Origin: JAUUSJ01 sp964439395
GTDB lineage: Bacteria > Bacillota > Clostridia > Lachnospirales > Lachnospiraceae
Assembly: GCA_964439395.1 (NCBI GenBank)
Contig: CAYTNV010000013.1
Location: 26,059 to 90,058, forward strand
Length of the DNA stretch: 64,000 nt
Direction of reading: 5' to 3'
Shown here: piece after piece, positions 27,325-35,725 of the stretch
How the letters are laid out: the number at the start of each line of letters is the position of its first letter
Position numbering within the stretch: position 1 is the stretch's first letter
Made by a program: the position numbers and the translations under genes
The notes under the pieces: model-generated
Told to the model about the DNA's origin: nothing
Database searches by the model: none
The model's input: the letters and a program-made list of their open reading frames with translations, nothing else

Positions 27325-27352
27325 CATACAGTTAGTTTCTGCTAACTGTATG
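27325..27352. promoter_or_regulatory. Perfect inverted repeat between siderophore operon and AraC gene
   Basis: CATACAGTTAG and CTAACTGTATG form 11-bp perfect arms around a 6-base centre, 36 bases upstream of the binding-protein ATG. There is no T run after it in either direction, so a regulator-binding site (for the divergent AraC protein or an iron repressor) or a 5'-UTR hairpin is more likely than a terminator. Confidence 0.6.
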
Positions 27353-27524
27353 CATTTTAGCATAGCAAATACTAAAAAACAATTATATTTAGAAAATGCA
27401 CTATTCAGGAATATGAATGACACTGTTTAGGAATATTTTTTTCCATTGCATCTGAAATATAAACTATGGTAATATAAAACTAACTTTAATTTTTTTTAAC
27501 TAACTAAATGAAAGAAGGTTTTAT

Positions 27525-28565
27525 ATGGCATCCTATACTCATACCGAATTTCAAAAAGCTATTTTCCATCAATTATCTTTTGAACCAACCCGACATAAAT
27601 TTTACACCAAATGGGATAATCCTGTCTCTCCTGAAACAGGCTCTGTATTGGTGTATGAACGCCCAGGATATTATATTCTTTCCATTGCCGACTATAAAGT
27701 TCGCAAAACTTTTTCTATCTCATTTGAAGGCTGTCAGCATTTGCTTCGTTTCGGTTGTCTCTATGAGGGAAAAACTAATTTTCGGGTAGAAGGAATCCCT
27801 TCTCATTCTTCCTCCCCCACAGCCTTTTTCGTATGGGAAGATCATGCAAAGGGATACCAATTATGGAATTCTGGAAATCATTTAAAAGGAATCGAGTTCG
27901 CTCTGTTCCCATCTTATCTAAATAAACTACAGGAAATTGATCCTCGCGTGGCAGACTTTGCCTACCTGCCTAAAAATTTATGCTACCCTTTTTTGCCACC
28001 TTCCGTAGTGTCAACAATGTGGCAACTTTTTAGTATCGTTTCTGACAATTGTCTAACTCCACTTATGTTAGAAGGATTTTTGCTTCAATGTATAGGAACA
28101 TTGACTACTGTACTTCCAAAACAAGGCTCATCCATCTCCATTGTTATTCCTACTGTTCAATTAGGAAAACGCACACTTACCTTCAATAGCTTTGATCTAA
28201 CAGCAATAGAACAAGCTGCAGAAATTCTGCGTAAAAATCTCTGCAGTCCACCTTCTGTACTTCAATTAAGCAAACAAGTATTTTTAAATGAGCAAAAACT
28301 ACAAGCTGGCTTTTCCCTCTGCTATCATATGACTATTAGACAATATATTCGTGGCTGTCGTATGGCTGAAGCCACCAGGTTACTGACTGAAACCAACCAC
28401 TCAATACATCAGATAGGAATATCAGTAGGATATGCCAGTTGTGCCAGCTTTATTAAAGCCTTTCGACAAACATATCATATGACTCCACTGGCTTTTCGGA
28501 ATGCGAATCAGAAAAATTTAGGCTACTATAATAAAATTTCAACAAATACAATTAATAAAACATAA
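27525..28565 (+). CDS. AraC-family regulator (PchR-like), divergent to the siderophore operon
   Basis: 346 residues. The C-terminal ~95 residues carry the double HTH: SVLQLSKQVFLNEQKLQAGF, then IGISVGYASCASFIKAFRQTYHMTPLAFR. The N-terminal ~220 residues have a diverged sensor domain without a clear cupin His motif. Its layout is like PchR/YbtA regulators, which sense siderophores, and it is transcribed away from a siderophore ABC operon. Control of that operon is a strong inference. The ribosome site is AGAAGG. Its codons look like those of its neighbours. Confidence 0.88.
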   Translation: MASYTHTEFQKAIFHQLSFEPTRHKFYTKWDNPVSPETGSVLVYERPGYYILSIADYKVRKTFSISFEGCQHLLRFGCLYEGKTNFRVEGIPSHSSSPTAFFVWEDHAKGYQLWNSGNHLKGIEFALFPSYLNKLQEIDPRVADFAYLPKNLCYPFLPPSVVSTMWQLFSIVSDNCLTPLMLEGFLLQCIGTLTTVLPKQGSSISIVIPTVQLGKRTLTFNSFDLTAIEQAAEILRKNLCSPPSVLQLSKQVFLNEQKLQAGFSLCYHMTIRQYIRGCRMAEATRLLTETNHSIHQIGISVGYASCASFIKAFRQTYHMTPLAFRNANQKNLGYYNKISTNTINKT

Positions 28566-28896
28566 TCCTATACGAGGATGTTTTTACAAAAAAATTCAAT
28601 ATAAATTGAACAATATTGAATTATAATATTTACATTGAATGAATTTTTCAGAGAATTCCTATTTATTTAATCTTTCAGAAACGGAGTTTAAGTTTGTTTT
28701 GGATAAGATTTGACAATTTAGAGATTATATCGTAGAAAATTTTAATAGAAAAACTCATATTTGATATGGAATCTCATTTAGCTTTATCATACTTTTTGAG
28801 GTACTAACCGATAACAAAACATTCAAAACGATTTCTTGAGGAAGTAATCGTGAGCCATGAGAACTCATTTAAAAATTGTGGAAGGAGAGAATTACT
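28566..28896. other. Intergenic region before a small membrane-protein gene
   Basis: 331 bases, A+T-rich. It contains an inverted repeat, AATTCAATAT with ATATTGAATT, at ~28597-28624, which could be an operator, and otherwise nothing I recognise. Confidence 0.3.
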
Positions 28897-29397
28897 ATGA
28901 ACTGGTTAAGGACTATATTAGACGGCATTGCAGTATGTCTAATATTTAATATGACGGTCGCATTATTATGGATGCTTATACCAAATGCTTTTTCAAAAAT
29001 GCTACCTCCAGAAATTCGAAAGGCGGCACCTAAAAGAAAAAAGAAAGAAGTTGCTATATTAGCTACTGTGCTTTACCCACTGTACATATTGATATTTATA
29101 TATATGGCTGTCAGTGCAAGGCAAGCTGGAGTGAGTGGTTTTTGGAATCTGTTTTGGACAGGATATGTGGAAATGTTCTTTGTGAATCTCGGTGATTTCT
29201 TCGGACTTGACTGTTTTTTTAGAGGTCTTGTTAAAGACAAAGGGATTATGATTCCAGGTACGGAACATTGTGAAGCATGGAATTTAAAAAAATGGATGCT
29301 TACACTGGCAATACCCGAACACTGCATTATGTGGCCTCTGATTATATGCCCTCTTGCGGGACTGATTTTTGTTGGAATAGGAACAGTTATTAGATGA
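28897..29397 (+). CDS. Small integral membrane protein of unknown function
   Basis: 166 residues from the ATG at 28897 with GGAAGGAG ahead. Four hydrophobic segments are visible (~8-30, ~45-68, ~83-103 and ~135-162), with a basic cytoplasmic loop (KAAPKRKKKE) after the first. I do not recognise the family. The sequence WGYVEMFFVNLGDFFGLDCF-like middle part (real residues: GYVEMFFVNLGDFFGLDCFF) and the EHCEAW / EHCIMW repeats are distinctive and may hold metal-binding His/Cys. It stands alone after the siderophore regulator. Confidence 0.6.
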   Translation: MNWLRTILDGIAVCLIFNMTVALLWMLIPNAFSKMLPPEIRKAAPKRKKKEVAILATVLYPLYILIFIYMAVSARQAGVSGFWNLFWTGYVEMFFVNLGDFFGLDCFFRGLVKDKGIMIPGTEHCEAWNLKKWMLTLAIPEHCIMWPLIICPLAGLIFVGIGTVIR

Positions 29398-29757
29398 AAC
29401 TAACAAATTCTACTCTATAAAACTTTATGCAAAATCCTAAAATCCAAACTTTCTCCATAGTATCCTAAAATATTCGTGAGAAAATTAGAAGCTGGAATAT
29501 TATATACCTAATCAGATTAAAATATCAACCACTGTTCGAGAACTGTCTGCGCAAAAGCAACGCTGCTTTTGTCAATAGTGACAAAATAATGATTACATCA
29601 GTACCTCCAGATATTGTTCATCCTTCATATATCATGCTTTATTATCATCTATATCTGAATGAATTACATTAGTACTTTTCAAGTCCGTTTCTACCATAAA
29701 CTAGAGAAAGCGGAAGTTGTATTAGATCCAGCTAATCACTTCCGCTTTTCATCAACC
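29398..29757. other. Intergenic region upstream of tRNA-Arg
   Basis: About 360 bases with no gene I can support. It ends in the hairpin 29709-29746 (AGCGGAAGT with ACTTCCGCT). On the minus strand this follows the tRNA-Arg gene directly and leads into TTTCTCT, so it is the likely terminator of the tRNA. Confidence 0.5.
29709..29746 (-). terminator. Terminator of tRNA-Arg
   Basis: AGCGGAAGT / ACTTCCGCT stem of 9 bp with a ~20-base loop, 12 bases past the tRNA 3' end on the minus strand, followed by a short T-rich run. Confidence 0.55.
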
Positions 29758-29828
29758 GTTCCATGCGGGAATCGAACCCACAGCTAGCGCTTAGGAGGCG
29801 CTTGTTTTATCCGTTAAACTAATGGAAC
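29758..29828 (-). tRNA. tRNA-Arg(CCU)
   Basis: 71 bases on the minus strand. Acceptor stem GTTCCAT/ATGGAAC (7 bp), D-stem GTTT/AAAC, anticodon arm AGCGC-CTCCTAA-GCGCT with anticodon CCT, 4-base variable loop, and T-arm GTGGG-TTCGATT-CCCGC. No CCA is encoded. All stems are complete, so it should be functional and reads AGG codons. Confidence 0.93.
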
Positions 29829-29962
29829 TTATTCAGTTAAAACACCGATTTTAGGCTTTTTATTGTCTTCGGAATCGGCAACCGATTTTTCTATCTTTTA
29901 CTAACTTTCATTAGTAAAAAGTTCAAGAAACTGACTTTAAAAAAATTTTCTAAAAAAATAAC

Positions 29963-30086
29963 TCTTCGTCAATTTTTAACTAACTAGACTTGCCTCGAAC
30001 TCTCAATTGTTTTTCATTCTCACCTTTGAGTTCGCACTTGACTTCTCCTTAAGAGCCAAGTACTTTCTTCAACTAAGCCACGAAGA
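29963..30086 (-). ncRNA. Possible structured tRNA-like RNA, unassigned
   Basis: On the minus strand TCTTCGT and ACGAAGA close a ~124-base domain. Inside are a D-arm look-alike (GCTT-AGTTGAAGA-AAGT), a stem ACTTGGCT/AGTCAAGT whose loop contains CTCTTAA (as in a Lys CUU anticodon loop), and a stem GCGAACTC/GAGTTCG running into a T-loop-like GTTCGAGG. A T-rich run (TTATTTTTTT) follows. It is not a standard tRNA: the anticodon loop is expanded and the T-arm is disrupted. It may be a decayed tRNA-Lys or an unknown small RNA. Confidence 0.45.
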
Positions 30087-30220
30087 TATAAATTATTTAT
30101 CCTTTACTATCATACCCCACTTAAAAGATAAAGTCAAGTTTTGTATCATATTAAAGCAATAAACACTATACTATTTTATTGCTATAAATAATTTAACTTA
30201 TCTTGTATTTATCTAGACTT

Positions 30221-31096
30221 TTATATATAATCTAAATTTCCCTGAAGCCAAATAATTCCTTTAAATCTTCTTCCAACTTTTGGTTCTCCAAATAAGTGTT
30301 TTTTGTTAATACAAACTTGAATATTCATAGAATTACATATAATAGATAAATAATAAATCTGTTCAAATGTTTTTCGATTTATCTCTTCCTTTACATGAAT
30401 AATTGTCCCTAAAATAGAATACTTATCCGTCTCAATACCGTAAGGCATCCAGTAAGAATCCACAATTGTTAAGACATCTTCTTTTTTAGTTCGCTTAGAA
30501 ATCTGTGAGTACAAATCCATATCTTCTAGAGTAAGATTTTCAATTGCCTCCATATCTCCTTTTCTTGCCTCCTGTACAAGTCTATCATATTTATGATTAA
30601 TCCTTATCTCTTTTGCTGCCTGCTTTGGGTCTTTTTGAACAGATAAAATAATCATCCCATTCACAGAAAGCGCAGATAGGACTACATTATTCACCGTTGG
30701 AAATAAATCTTTATATTTTCTCATATTAAGATAATGGACAAAATTTTGTGCATAGAAAATGACAGGGATTCCAATATGAATACTCTCAAATACACCTGCA
30801 TAAGCATTCTTGTCAGTATATTTTTCTACTTGGATTTCTTGATACATTGGATTTTCTCCAGTAACATATGGGTAAGAATATTCCATATCAATATATCCCA
30901 TTTGATTAATTTCACCAACTACAGAAATGCCAAAATGCTCTCCATATTTTTTATTACACTGAATAATGGAGGTGCCATCCTCATTTCTTGTTCTGGCTTC
31001 CTCATCTGGATTCTCAATTGTCTCTGCTATAATCTCTCTATACTGTTCTTTTTCATAAAAACCAATCGCTACTAAATAGTCATGCATGAATGACAC
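30221..31096 (-). CDS. DUF3881-family protein
   Basis: 291 residues; Met4 (MHDYLVAIGF) could be the true start. Highly charged and soluble, with no leader or membrane segment. N-terminus LVAIGFYEKEQYREIIAETIENPD and the block YGIETDKYSILGTIIHVKEEINRKT resemble proteins annotated DUF3881 in Lachnospiraceae, which are often found beside serS. The function is unknown. It follows serS by 36 bp on the same strand, so the serS T-box promoter may drive it too. Confidence 0.75.
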   Translation of the reverse strand: MSFMHDYLVAIGFYEKEQYREIIAETIENPDEEARTRNEDGTSIIQCNKKYGEHFGISVVGEINQMGYIDMEYSYPYVTGENPMYQEIQVEKYTDKNAYAGVFESIHIGIPVIFYAQNFVHYLNMRKYKDLFPTVNNVVLSALSVNGMIILSVQKDPKQAAKEIRINHKYDRLVQEARKGDMEAIENLTLEDMDLYSQISKRTKKEDVLTIVDSYWMPYGIETDKYSILGTIIHVKEEINRKTFEQIYYLSIICNSMNIQVCINKKHLFGEPKVGRRFKGIIWLQGNLDYI

Positions 31097-31132
31097 CTCC
31101 TTTCTCTATCATATATGAACTAAATAACTCTC

Positions 31133-32410
31133 TTACTTAATTACTTTCTTTCCACCCATATAAGGAACTAATACATCTGGAATTGTAATACTTCCATCTT
31201 CATTTTGGAAATTCTCTAAAATTGCAGCACTTGTTCTACCAACTGCGACACCGCTTCCATTCAATGTATGAACGAATTTCGCTTTATCTTTAATATTATC
31301 TTTATACTTGATATTTGCTCTTCTCGCCTGGAATTCCTCAAAATTACTACAGCTAGAAATTTCTACATATCGATTATAACTTGGCATCCAAACTTCAATA
31401 TCGTATTTCATTGCCGCTGTGAATCCTAAATCTCCAATGCAGATTTTTACTACACGATATGGAAGACCTAAGAGCTGAAGTACATGCTCTGCATCTGCCG
31501 TCAATTTTTCTAACTCTTCATAGGATTGCTCTGGCTTTGTAAATTTAACAAGCTCTACTTTATTAAACTGATGCTGACGAATCAATCCTCTTGTATCTCT
31601 TCCTGCGGAACCTGCTTCTGCTCTAAAACATGCTGTATAAGCAACATGTTTAATTGGAAGCTGATTTCCATCTAAAATTTGCTCACGATACATATTTGTC
31701 ACTGGAACTTCTGCTGTTGGAACCAAGAAATATTCTTTTCCGTCTCCATATACTTTATATGCATCTTCCTCAAATTTTGGAAGTTGTCCTGTACCTGTCA
31801 TACTTTCCCTGCTTACCATAAATGGGGGAAATACTTCCGTATATCCATGCTGCTCTGTATGCGTATCCAAAAAGAAATTCACAATTGCTCTCTCTAATCT
31901 TGCTCCCAAATCTCTATATACTGTAAATCTTGTACCAGAAATCTTTCCAGCTGTCTCTGGATCTAAAACTCCAAGTTCTTTTCCTAAATCCCAATGTGCC
32001 TTTGGCTCAAAATCAAATTTTCTTGGTTCTCCAAATTTTCTAATCTCAACATTATCTTCATCTGTGTTTCCCGCTGGTACACTCGGATGTGGAATATTAG
32101 GAATAGTAAGCATAAATGCATTTAATTTTTCATCCACATCTCTAATCTGAGCATCGAGTCCCTTAATTTTCTCAGATAGTTCTTTCATCTCCTTGAAAAT
32201 AGGTGCTGTATCTTCTCCTGCTTTTTTCATGGCTGGAATCTGTTTAGATACTTTATTTTGGCTACTCTTTAAAACTTCTACCTCACTAAGTAATTCTCTT
32301 CTCTTACAATCTAAAACTTGAAAATCATCTAAATTAAAATCTTCATTTCTAGTTGCCAATGCTTGTTTTACTTCTTCAAAATTATTTCTCAATAGCTTAA
32401 TATCTAACAT
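31133..32410 (-). CDS. serS: Seryl-tRNA synthetase
   Basis: 425 residues. The N-terminal coiled-coil arm spans ~25-105. The class II core has motif 2 (TACFRAEAGSAGRDTRGLIRQ) and motif 3 (NGSGVAVGRTSAAILEN), with the Ser-binding FEEFQARR between. It charges tRNA-Ser in the cytoplasm. Transcription is controlled by a serine T-box leader 340 bases upstream. It is likely co-transcribed with the DUF3881 gene. Confidence 0.97.
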   Translation of the reverse strand: MLDIKLLRNNFEEVKQALATRNEDFNLDDFQVLDCKRRELLSEVEVLKSSQNKVSKQIPAMKKAGEDTAPIFKEMKELSEKIKGLDAQIRDVDEKLNAFMLTIPNIPHPSVPAGNTDEDNVEIRKFGEPRKFDFEPKAHWDLGKELGVLDPETAGKISGTRFTVYRDLGARLERAIVNFFLDTHTEQHGYTEVFPPFMVSRESMTGTGQLPKFEEDAYKVYGDGKEYFLVPTAEVPVTNMYREQILDGNQLPIKHVAYTACFRAEAGSAGRDTRGLIRQHQFNKVELVKFTKPEQSYEELEKLTADAEHVLQLLGLPYRVVKICIGDLGFTAAMKYDIEVWMPSYNRYVEISSCSNFEEFQARRANIKYKDNIKDKAKFVHTLNGSGVAVGRTSAAILENFQNEDGSITIPDVLVPYMGGKKVIK

Positions 32411-32616
32411 TTTTTTCTCCTTTCAAACTCTCGTTTTGTGCTTCTTCCTAGTAAAGAATCTATCCACATTATTTTTTTATTTCTCAAAACTTATCCACAT
32501 TATCTTTCTTTATTTTTCTTTTTTGTAGATAATTATTTTAAGATATCTGTTCTTTCATTCATCTTATTTCATAATTGCCTTTACTGCTTAAAAATATACT
32601 CGCAGAACAAAGCATA

Positions 32617-32672
32617 CTGTAAGCTCTACTAGATGAAAAACGGTTTCGCTGTTTTATTAGAGATACTTACAG
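32617..32672. repeat. Small inverted-repeat element in the serS 5' region
   Basis: CTGTAAG (32617) and CTTACAG (32672) bound 56 bases that fold further (CTCTA/TAGAG, AAAACGG/CTGTTTT), flanked on both sides by AGCATA. It lies between the T-box terminator and serS. It could be a tiny insertion with a target duplication or simply a 5'-UTR stem. Confidence 0.35.
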
Positions 32673-32710
32673 AGCATACTACATTCTATATCCTACTTTC
32701 ACAAGGGATA

Positions 32711-32930
32711 AAAGAAAAAAATCTTCCGTCCATATATGGGACGAAAGATTCCGCGTTGCCACCCAAATTGTTATAAACATAAAAAACTATAACCTCTTGT
32801 AGTATGATAATGGATACCAACCATCTAACTTTCATTAGCAACTCCAAAAATGGACCGATTTCCCGACAAATCAATTCGCACCAACCATTGACTCTCTGCA
32901 TTGTCCAAAAAAATCTTTGTTTTCTTCACT
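32711..32930 (-). promoter_or_regulatory. T-box leader controlling serS
   Basis: On the minus strand the T-box sequence GGGTGGCAACGCGG (32751-32764) precedes a terminator (AATCTTTCGTCC / GGACGGAAGATT, 32720-32750) followed by a long T run. Upstream lie stem I marks AGAGAG and GGTTGGTGCGAA (~32865-32895). Uncharged tRNA-Ser should pair with this leader and favour the antiterminator. I could not fix the specifier codon with certainty. Confidence 0.88.
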
Positions 32931-33160
32931 GTTCTTTTGCACTATATTTATTTTCAGTTCCTGTAGCTTCTAACTTACTCCATCACATAAACTTAATGGA
33001 TGCTACTAATAGATAAATCTTTACTTCTTTCACATACCATATGAGCTTTGGCAAATTATTCTTATTCAGAGTAAAAGATACAGGTGAGCAACCCTCTGGT
33101 CACATTAATATCTATATTCTGATGGTCTCCCACCAAGGACATAAGTTCTTACACCCTATA
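32931..33160 (-). ncRNA. Extended structured leader upstream of the serS T-box
   Basis: Between the promoter and stem I lie ~230 transcribed bases with visible stems: TGGT-GGGAG-ACCA, CAGAG..CTCTG, and GTAGC/GCTAC nested with TCCAT/ATGGA. A run of seven T's ends it just before the T-box. This is longer than T-box leaders need. It may be a separate small RNA or an extra control element; I could not match it to a family. Confidence 0.4.
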
Positions 33161-33167
33161 CATTTAT

Positions 33168-33196
33168 ATTATATGTTTAACAGATGCTTATGTCAA
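33168..33196 (-). promoter_or_regulatory. Sigma-A promoter for the serS leader
   Basis: TTGACA (33191-33196) and TATAAT (33168-33173) on the minus strand with a 17-base spacer: a perfect consensus promoter. Copies of the 7-mer CTTATGT/ACATAAG lie on both sides of it (33187-33215). Confidence 0.85.
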
Positions 33197-33298
33197 GCAA
33201 AATGTATCAACATAAGAACCATGTTTTTTAATCTCATAAAAAATGGAGATGTTTTTTGCAAAACAAAAGAGTGCTTTTTCATAAGAGCAGAATTATTC

Positions 33299-34228
33299 CT
33301 ATATCTGAATAGATTGTAACATATCAAGCAATCTTTCTAATTCTTCCTGTGAATAATATTCTATCTCAATTTTTCCTTTATTATTCTTTTTATTTTTAAT
33401 AGAAACTTTACTTCCCAAAATATTTTTTACTCTCTCCTCCATATCACGATACAAGAAAGAATAATCCTCTTTTTTCTCTACTTTTTCTTTCCTTTCCCTA
33501 AGCATGGATTTGATAAGTGCTTCTGCATCACGAACGCTCAAACTCTCATCTAATATTTTCGTTGCTACTTCATACTGTTTATCACCATTTTCTAATGCTA
33601 AAAGACATCTCGCATGTCCACTTGTAATCATCTCTTCTACTAACATTTCCTGCACACGCTTATCAAGTTTTAATAATCGAAGAGAATTTGTAATGGCAAC
33701 TCGACTTTTCGATACCTTAGCTGCCACCTCATCTTGTTTTAAATGAAATTCCTGAATCAATCTTTGATAAGCAAATGCCTCATCAATTGGATTCAAATCT
33801 TCCCTCTGAAGATTCTCAATTAAAGATACCTCTAAAATTTCCTGATTTCCAAAATTCTTTATCACAACTGGAACTTTTGTCAATCCCGCCATTCGTGCAG
33901 CTCTCCATCTGCGCTCTCCCGCAATAATCTCATAATAATCATCTTTTTTAGTAACAACAAGAGGCTGAATAATTCCATACTGACGAATAGATTCTGCCAA
34001 CTCTTCTAAAGCATCCTCATCAAACTGCTTTCTCGGCTGTTCACGGTTAGGCTCAATATCTAATATATTTAAAGTTTGCTCTACCTCAACCTCTTTTATT
34101 ACCTCCACTTCTTTCACTACTTCTTTTATAATTTCAACAGGTTTTGTATCCTCTTTTTTTCTGGAATCCTGTTTTTCTGGAATCAATGCATTTAACCCTC
34201 TGCCCAATCCTGTTTTTCTAGTCGCCAT
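33299..34228 (-). CDS. parB: Chromosome partitioning protein ParB (CTPase)
   Basis: 309 residues. An N-terminal basic tail is followed by a Val/Glu repeat segment. The CTP-binding core has EPNREQPRKQFDEDALEELAESI and GERRWRAARMAG. The HTH region (DEVAAKVSKSRVAITNSLRLL) binds parS, and a C-terminal dimer domain ends the protein. The start lies 17 bp after parA. The array of nine parS sites upstream of parA is its likely loading site, so it may spread over its own operon and repress it. Confidence 0.96.
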   Translation of the reverse strand: MATRKTGLGRGLNALIPEKQDSRKKEDTKPVEIIKEVVKEVEVIKEVEVEQTLNILDIEPNREQPRKQFDEDALEELAESIRQYGIIQPLVVTKKDDYYEIIAGERRWRAARMAGLTKVPVVIKNFGNQEILEVSLIENLQREDLNPIDEAFAYQRLIQEFHLKQDEVAAKVSKSRVAITNSLRLLKLDKRVQEMLVEEMITSGHARCLLALENGDKQYEVATKILDESLSVRDAEALIKSMLRERKEKVEKKEDYSFLYRDMEERVKNILGSKVSIKNKKNNKGKIEIEYYSQEELERLLDMLQSIQI

Positions 34229-34245
34229 AAATATCCCTCCGTACC

Positions 34246-35013
34246 CTATTCTTTATTATTATAAATAACTTCATCCGCCAACATCCGGTAACTCTCTGCA
34301 CCTGTAGATTTATTTGCATATAATGTAATAGGCAATCCAAAACTTGGAGCTTCAGCTAGACGAACATTTCTTGGAATAATTGTTTTATAAATTCTATGAT
34401 CCAAATTATCCTTTACATTTTCCACAACCTGTAAAGATAAATTAGTCCTAGCATCATACATTGTAAATACGACACCTTCTATGTATAAATCTGGATTTAA
34501 GCTTTCTTGAATTAACTCGATTGTATAGATTAATTGTGATAAACCATCAATTGCATAAAATTCACATTGGATTGGAACTAATACAGAATTCGCAGCCGTC
34601 ATAGAATTTACAGTCAACATTCCCAATGCTGGTGGACAATCTATAATAATAAAATCATATCTATCTCTAATTATTTCTAATTTTTCTTTTAAAATAAATT
34701 GCATATTTTCTACTGCAATCAATTCAATCTCTGCTCCTGCCAAATCTCGGTTTGATGGAAGAATAGATAGATTTTGAAAAATCTCATGAATAATACAATT
34801 ATCAATTTCTTCTTCTTCTCTCAAAACTTCATAAACTGTATTCTCCAATGAATTTTTATCTAATCCCAATCCACTTGTTGTATTTCCCTGTGGATCCATA
34901 TCAATAATCAAAACTTTTTTTCTTTTTTCTGCCAAACATGCTGCCAAATTAATTGCCGTCGTAGTTTTTCCAACTCCACCTTTTTGATTAGCAATAGCTA
35001 TAATTCTACTCAT
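34246..35013 (-). CDS. parA: Chromosome partitioning ATPase ParA (Soj)
   Basis: 255 residues. It has the deviant Walker A KGGVGKTTTAINLAACLA at the N-terminus, Walker A' (LIIDMDPQGNTTSG) and Walker B (FIIIDCPPALGML). It is the short, Soj-type form without an N-terminal HTH, so autoregulation must come from ParB. A dimeric ATP-bound form on the nucleoid moves ParB-parS complexes. First gene of the parAB operon. Confidence 0.96.
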   Translation of the reverse strand: MSRIIAIANQKGGVGKTTTAINLAACLAEKRKKVLIIDMDPQGNTTSGLGLDKNSLENTVYEVLREEEEIDNCIIHEIFQNLSILPSNRDLAGAEIELIAVENMQFILKEKLEIIRDRYDFIIIDCPPALGMLTVNSMTAANSVLVPIQCEFYAIDGLSQLIYTIELIQESLNPDLYIEGVVFTMYDARTNLSLQVVENVKDNLDHRIYKTIIPRNVRLAEAPSFGLPITLYANKSTGAESYRMLADEVIYNNKE

Positions 35014-35124
35014 TAATTTTTCTCTCCTTTCGAATTGTCGATTTTTCCTAACTTATCTCAATTATAACATAATCGCTACATTTTTTTCTACATCCAACCT
35101 CCTAAAATAGTAAACAAAAATTTA

Positions 35125-35664
35125 TGTTTCACGTGAAACATTTTATACATTATTTATTTTATTATGTTTCACGTGAAACACGACTTCATTCTTTCTTTTC
35201 TTTTTCTTATTACTTCACTATAACTTCTCTTCTATGTTTCACGTGAAACATAGCTTCATTTTTTCTATTTTCTTTCTCATTACTTCACTATTTCTTCTCT
35301 TCTATCTTTCACGTGAAACATAACTTCATTTTTTCTATTTTCTTTCTCATTGCTTCACTATAACTTCTCTTCTATCTTTCACGTGAAACATAACTTCATT
35401 TTTTCTATTTTCTTTCTTATTACTTCACTATACCCTCTCTTCTATGTTTCACGTGAAACATAGCTTCATTTTTTCTATTTTCTTTCTCATTACTTCACTA
35501 TGCCTTCTCTTCTATGTTTCACGTGAAATATAACTTCATTTTTTCTATTTTTTCTCATTACTTTGCCATGCCTTTTCTTCTATCTTTCACGTGAAACATA
35601 ACTTCATTTTTTCTATTCTCTTTCTTATTACTTTGCTATATTTTATCATGTTTCACGTGAAACA
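35125..35664. repeat. Array of nine parS sites in 70-bp tandem repeats
   Basis: The palindrome TGTTTCACGTGAAACA occurs perfectly at 35125, 35165, 35235, 35445 and 35649, and with one mismatch at 35305, 35375, 35515 and 35583. From 35235 to 35583 the spacing is 70, 70, 70, 70 and 68 bp. The spacers themselves are near-identical copies (CTTCATTTTTTCTATTTTC..). The last site lies in a 32-bp perfect palindrome (35641-35672). This fills the 712-bp gap between parA and argS. Confidence 0.95.
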
Positions 35665-35671
35665 TGATAAA

Positions 35672-35697
35672 AGAAAAAGCAGTGATTCTTCCCACTG
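35672..35697 (-). terminator. Terminator of argS
   Basis: On the minus strand CAGTG and CACTG pair around a 9-base loop, with TTTTTCTTTT after. It lies 29 bases past the argS stop, directly before the palindromic parS site. Confidence 0.6.
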
Positions 35698-35725
35698 TTT
35701 CTCTTTCGTCTATTATAATTCAAAT

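Noticed and set aside
29963..30086. Functional tRNA-Lys(CUU)
   Set aside because: The CTCTTAA loop and D-arm fit, but the anticodon arm has extra bases and no proper T-arm abuts the acceptor stem, so it is not called as a tRNA.
33041..33319. 92-residue plus-strand open frame upstream of parB
   Set aside because: It is antisense to the serS leader and promoter and overlaps the parB end; no protein features.
35180..35640. CRISPR-like 70-bp repeats
   Set aside because: The spacers are themselves nearly identical and each unit carries a parS palindrome, so it is a tandem centromere array.
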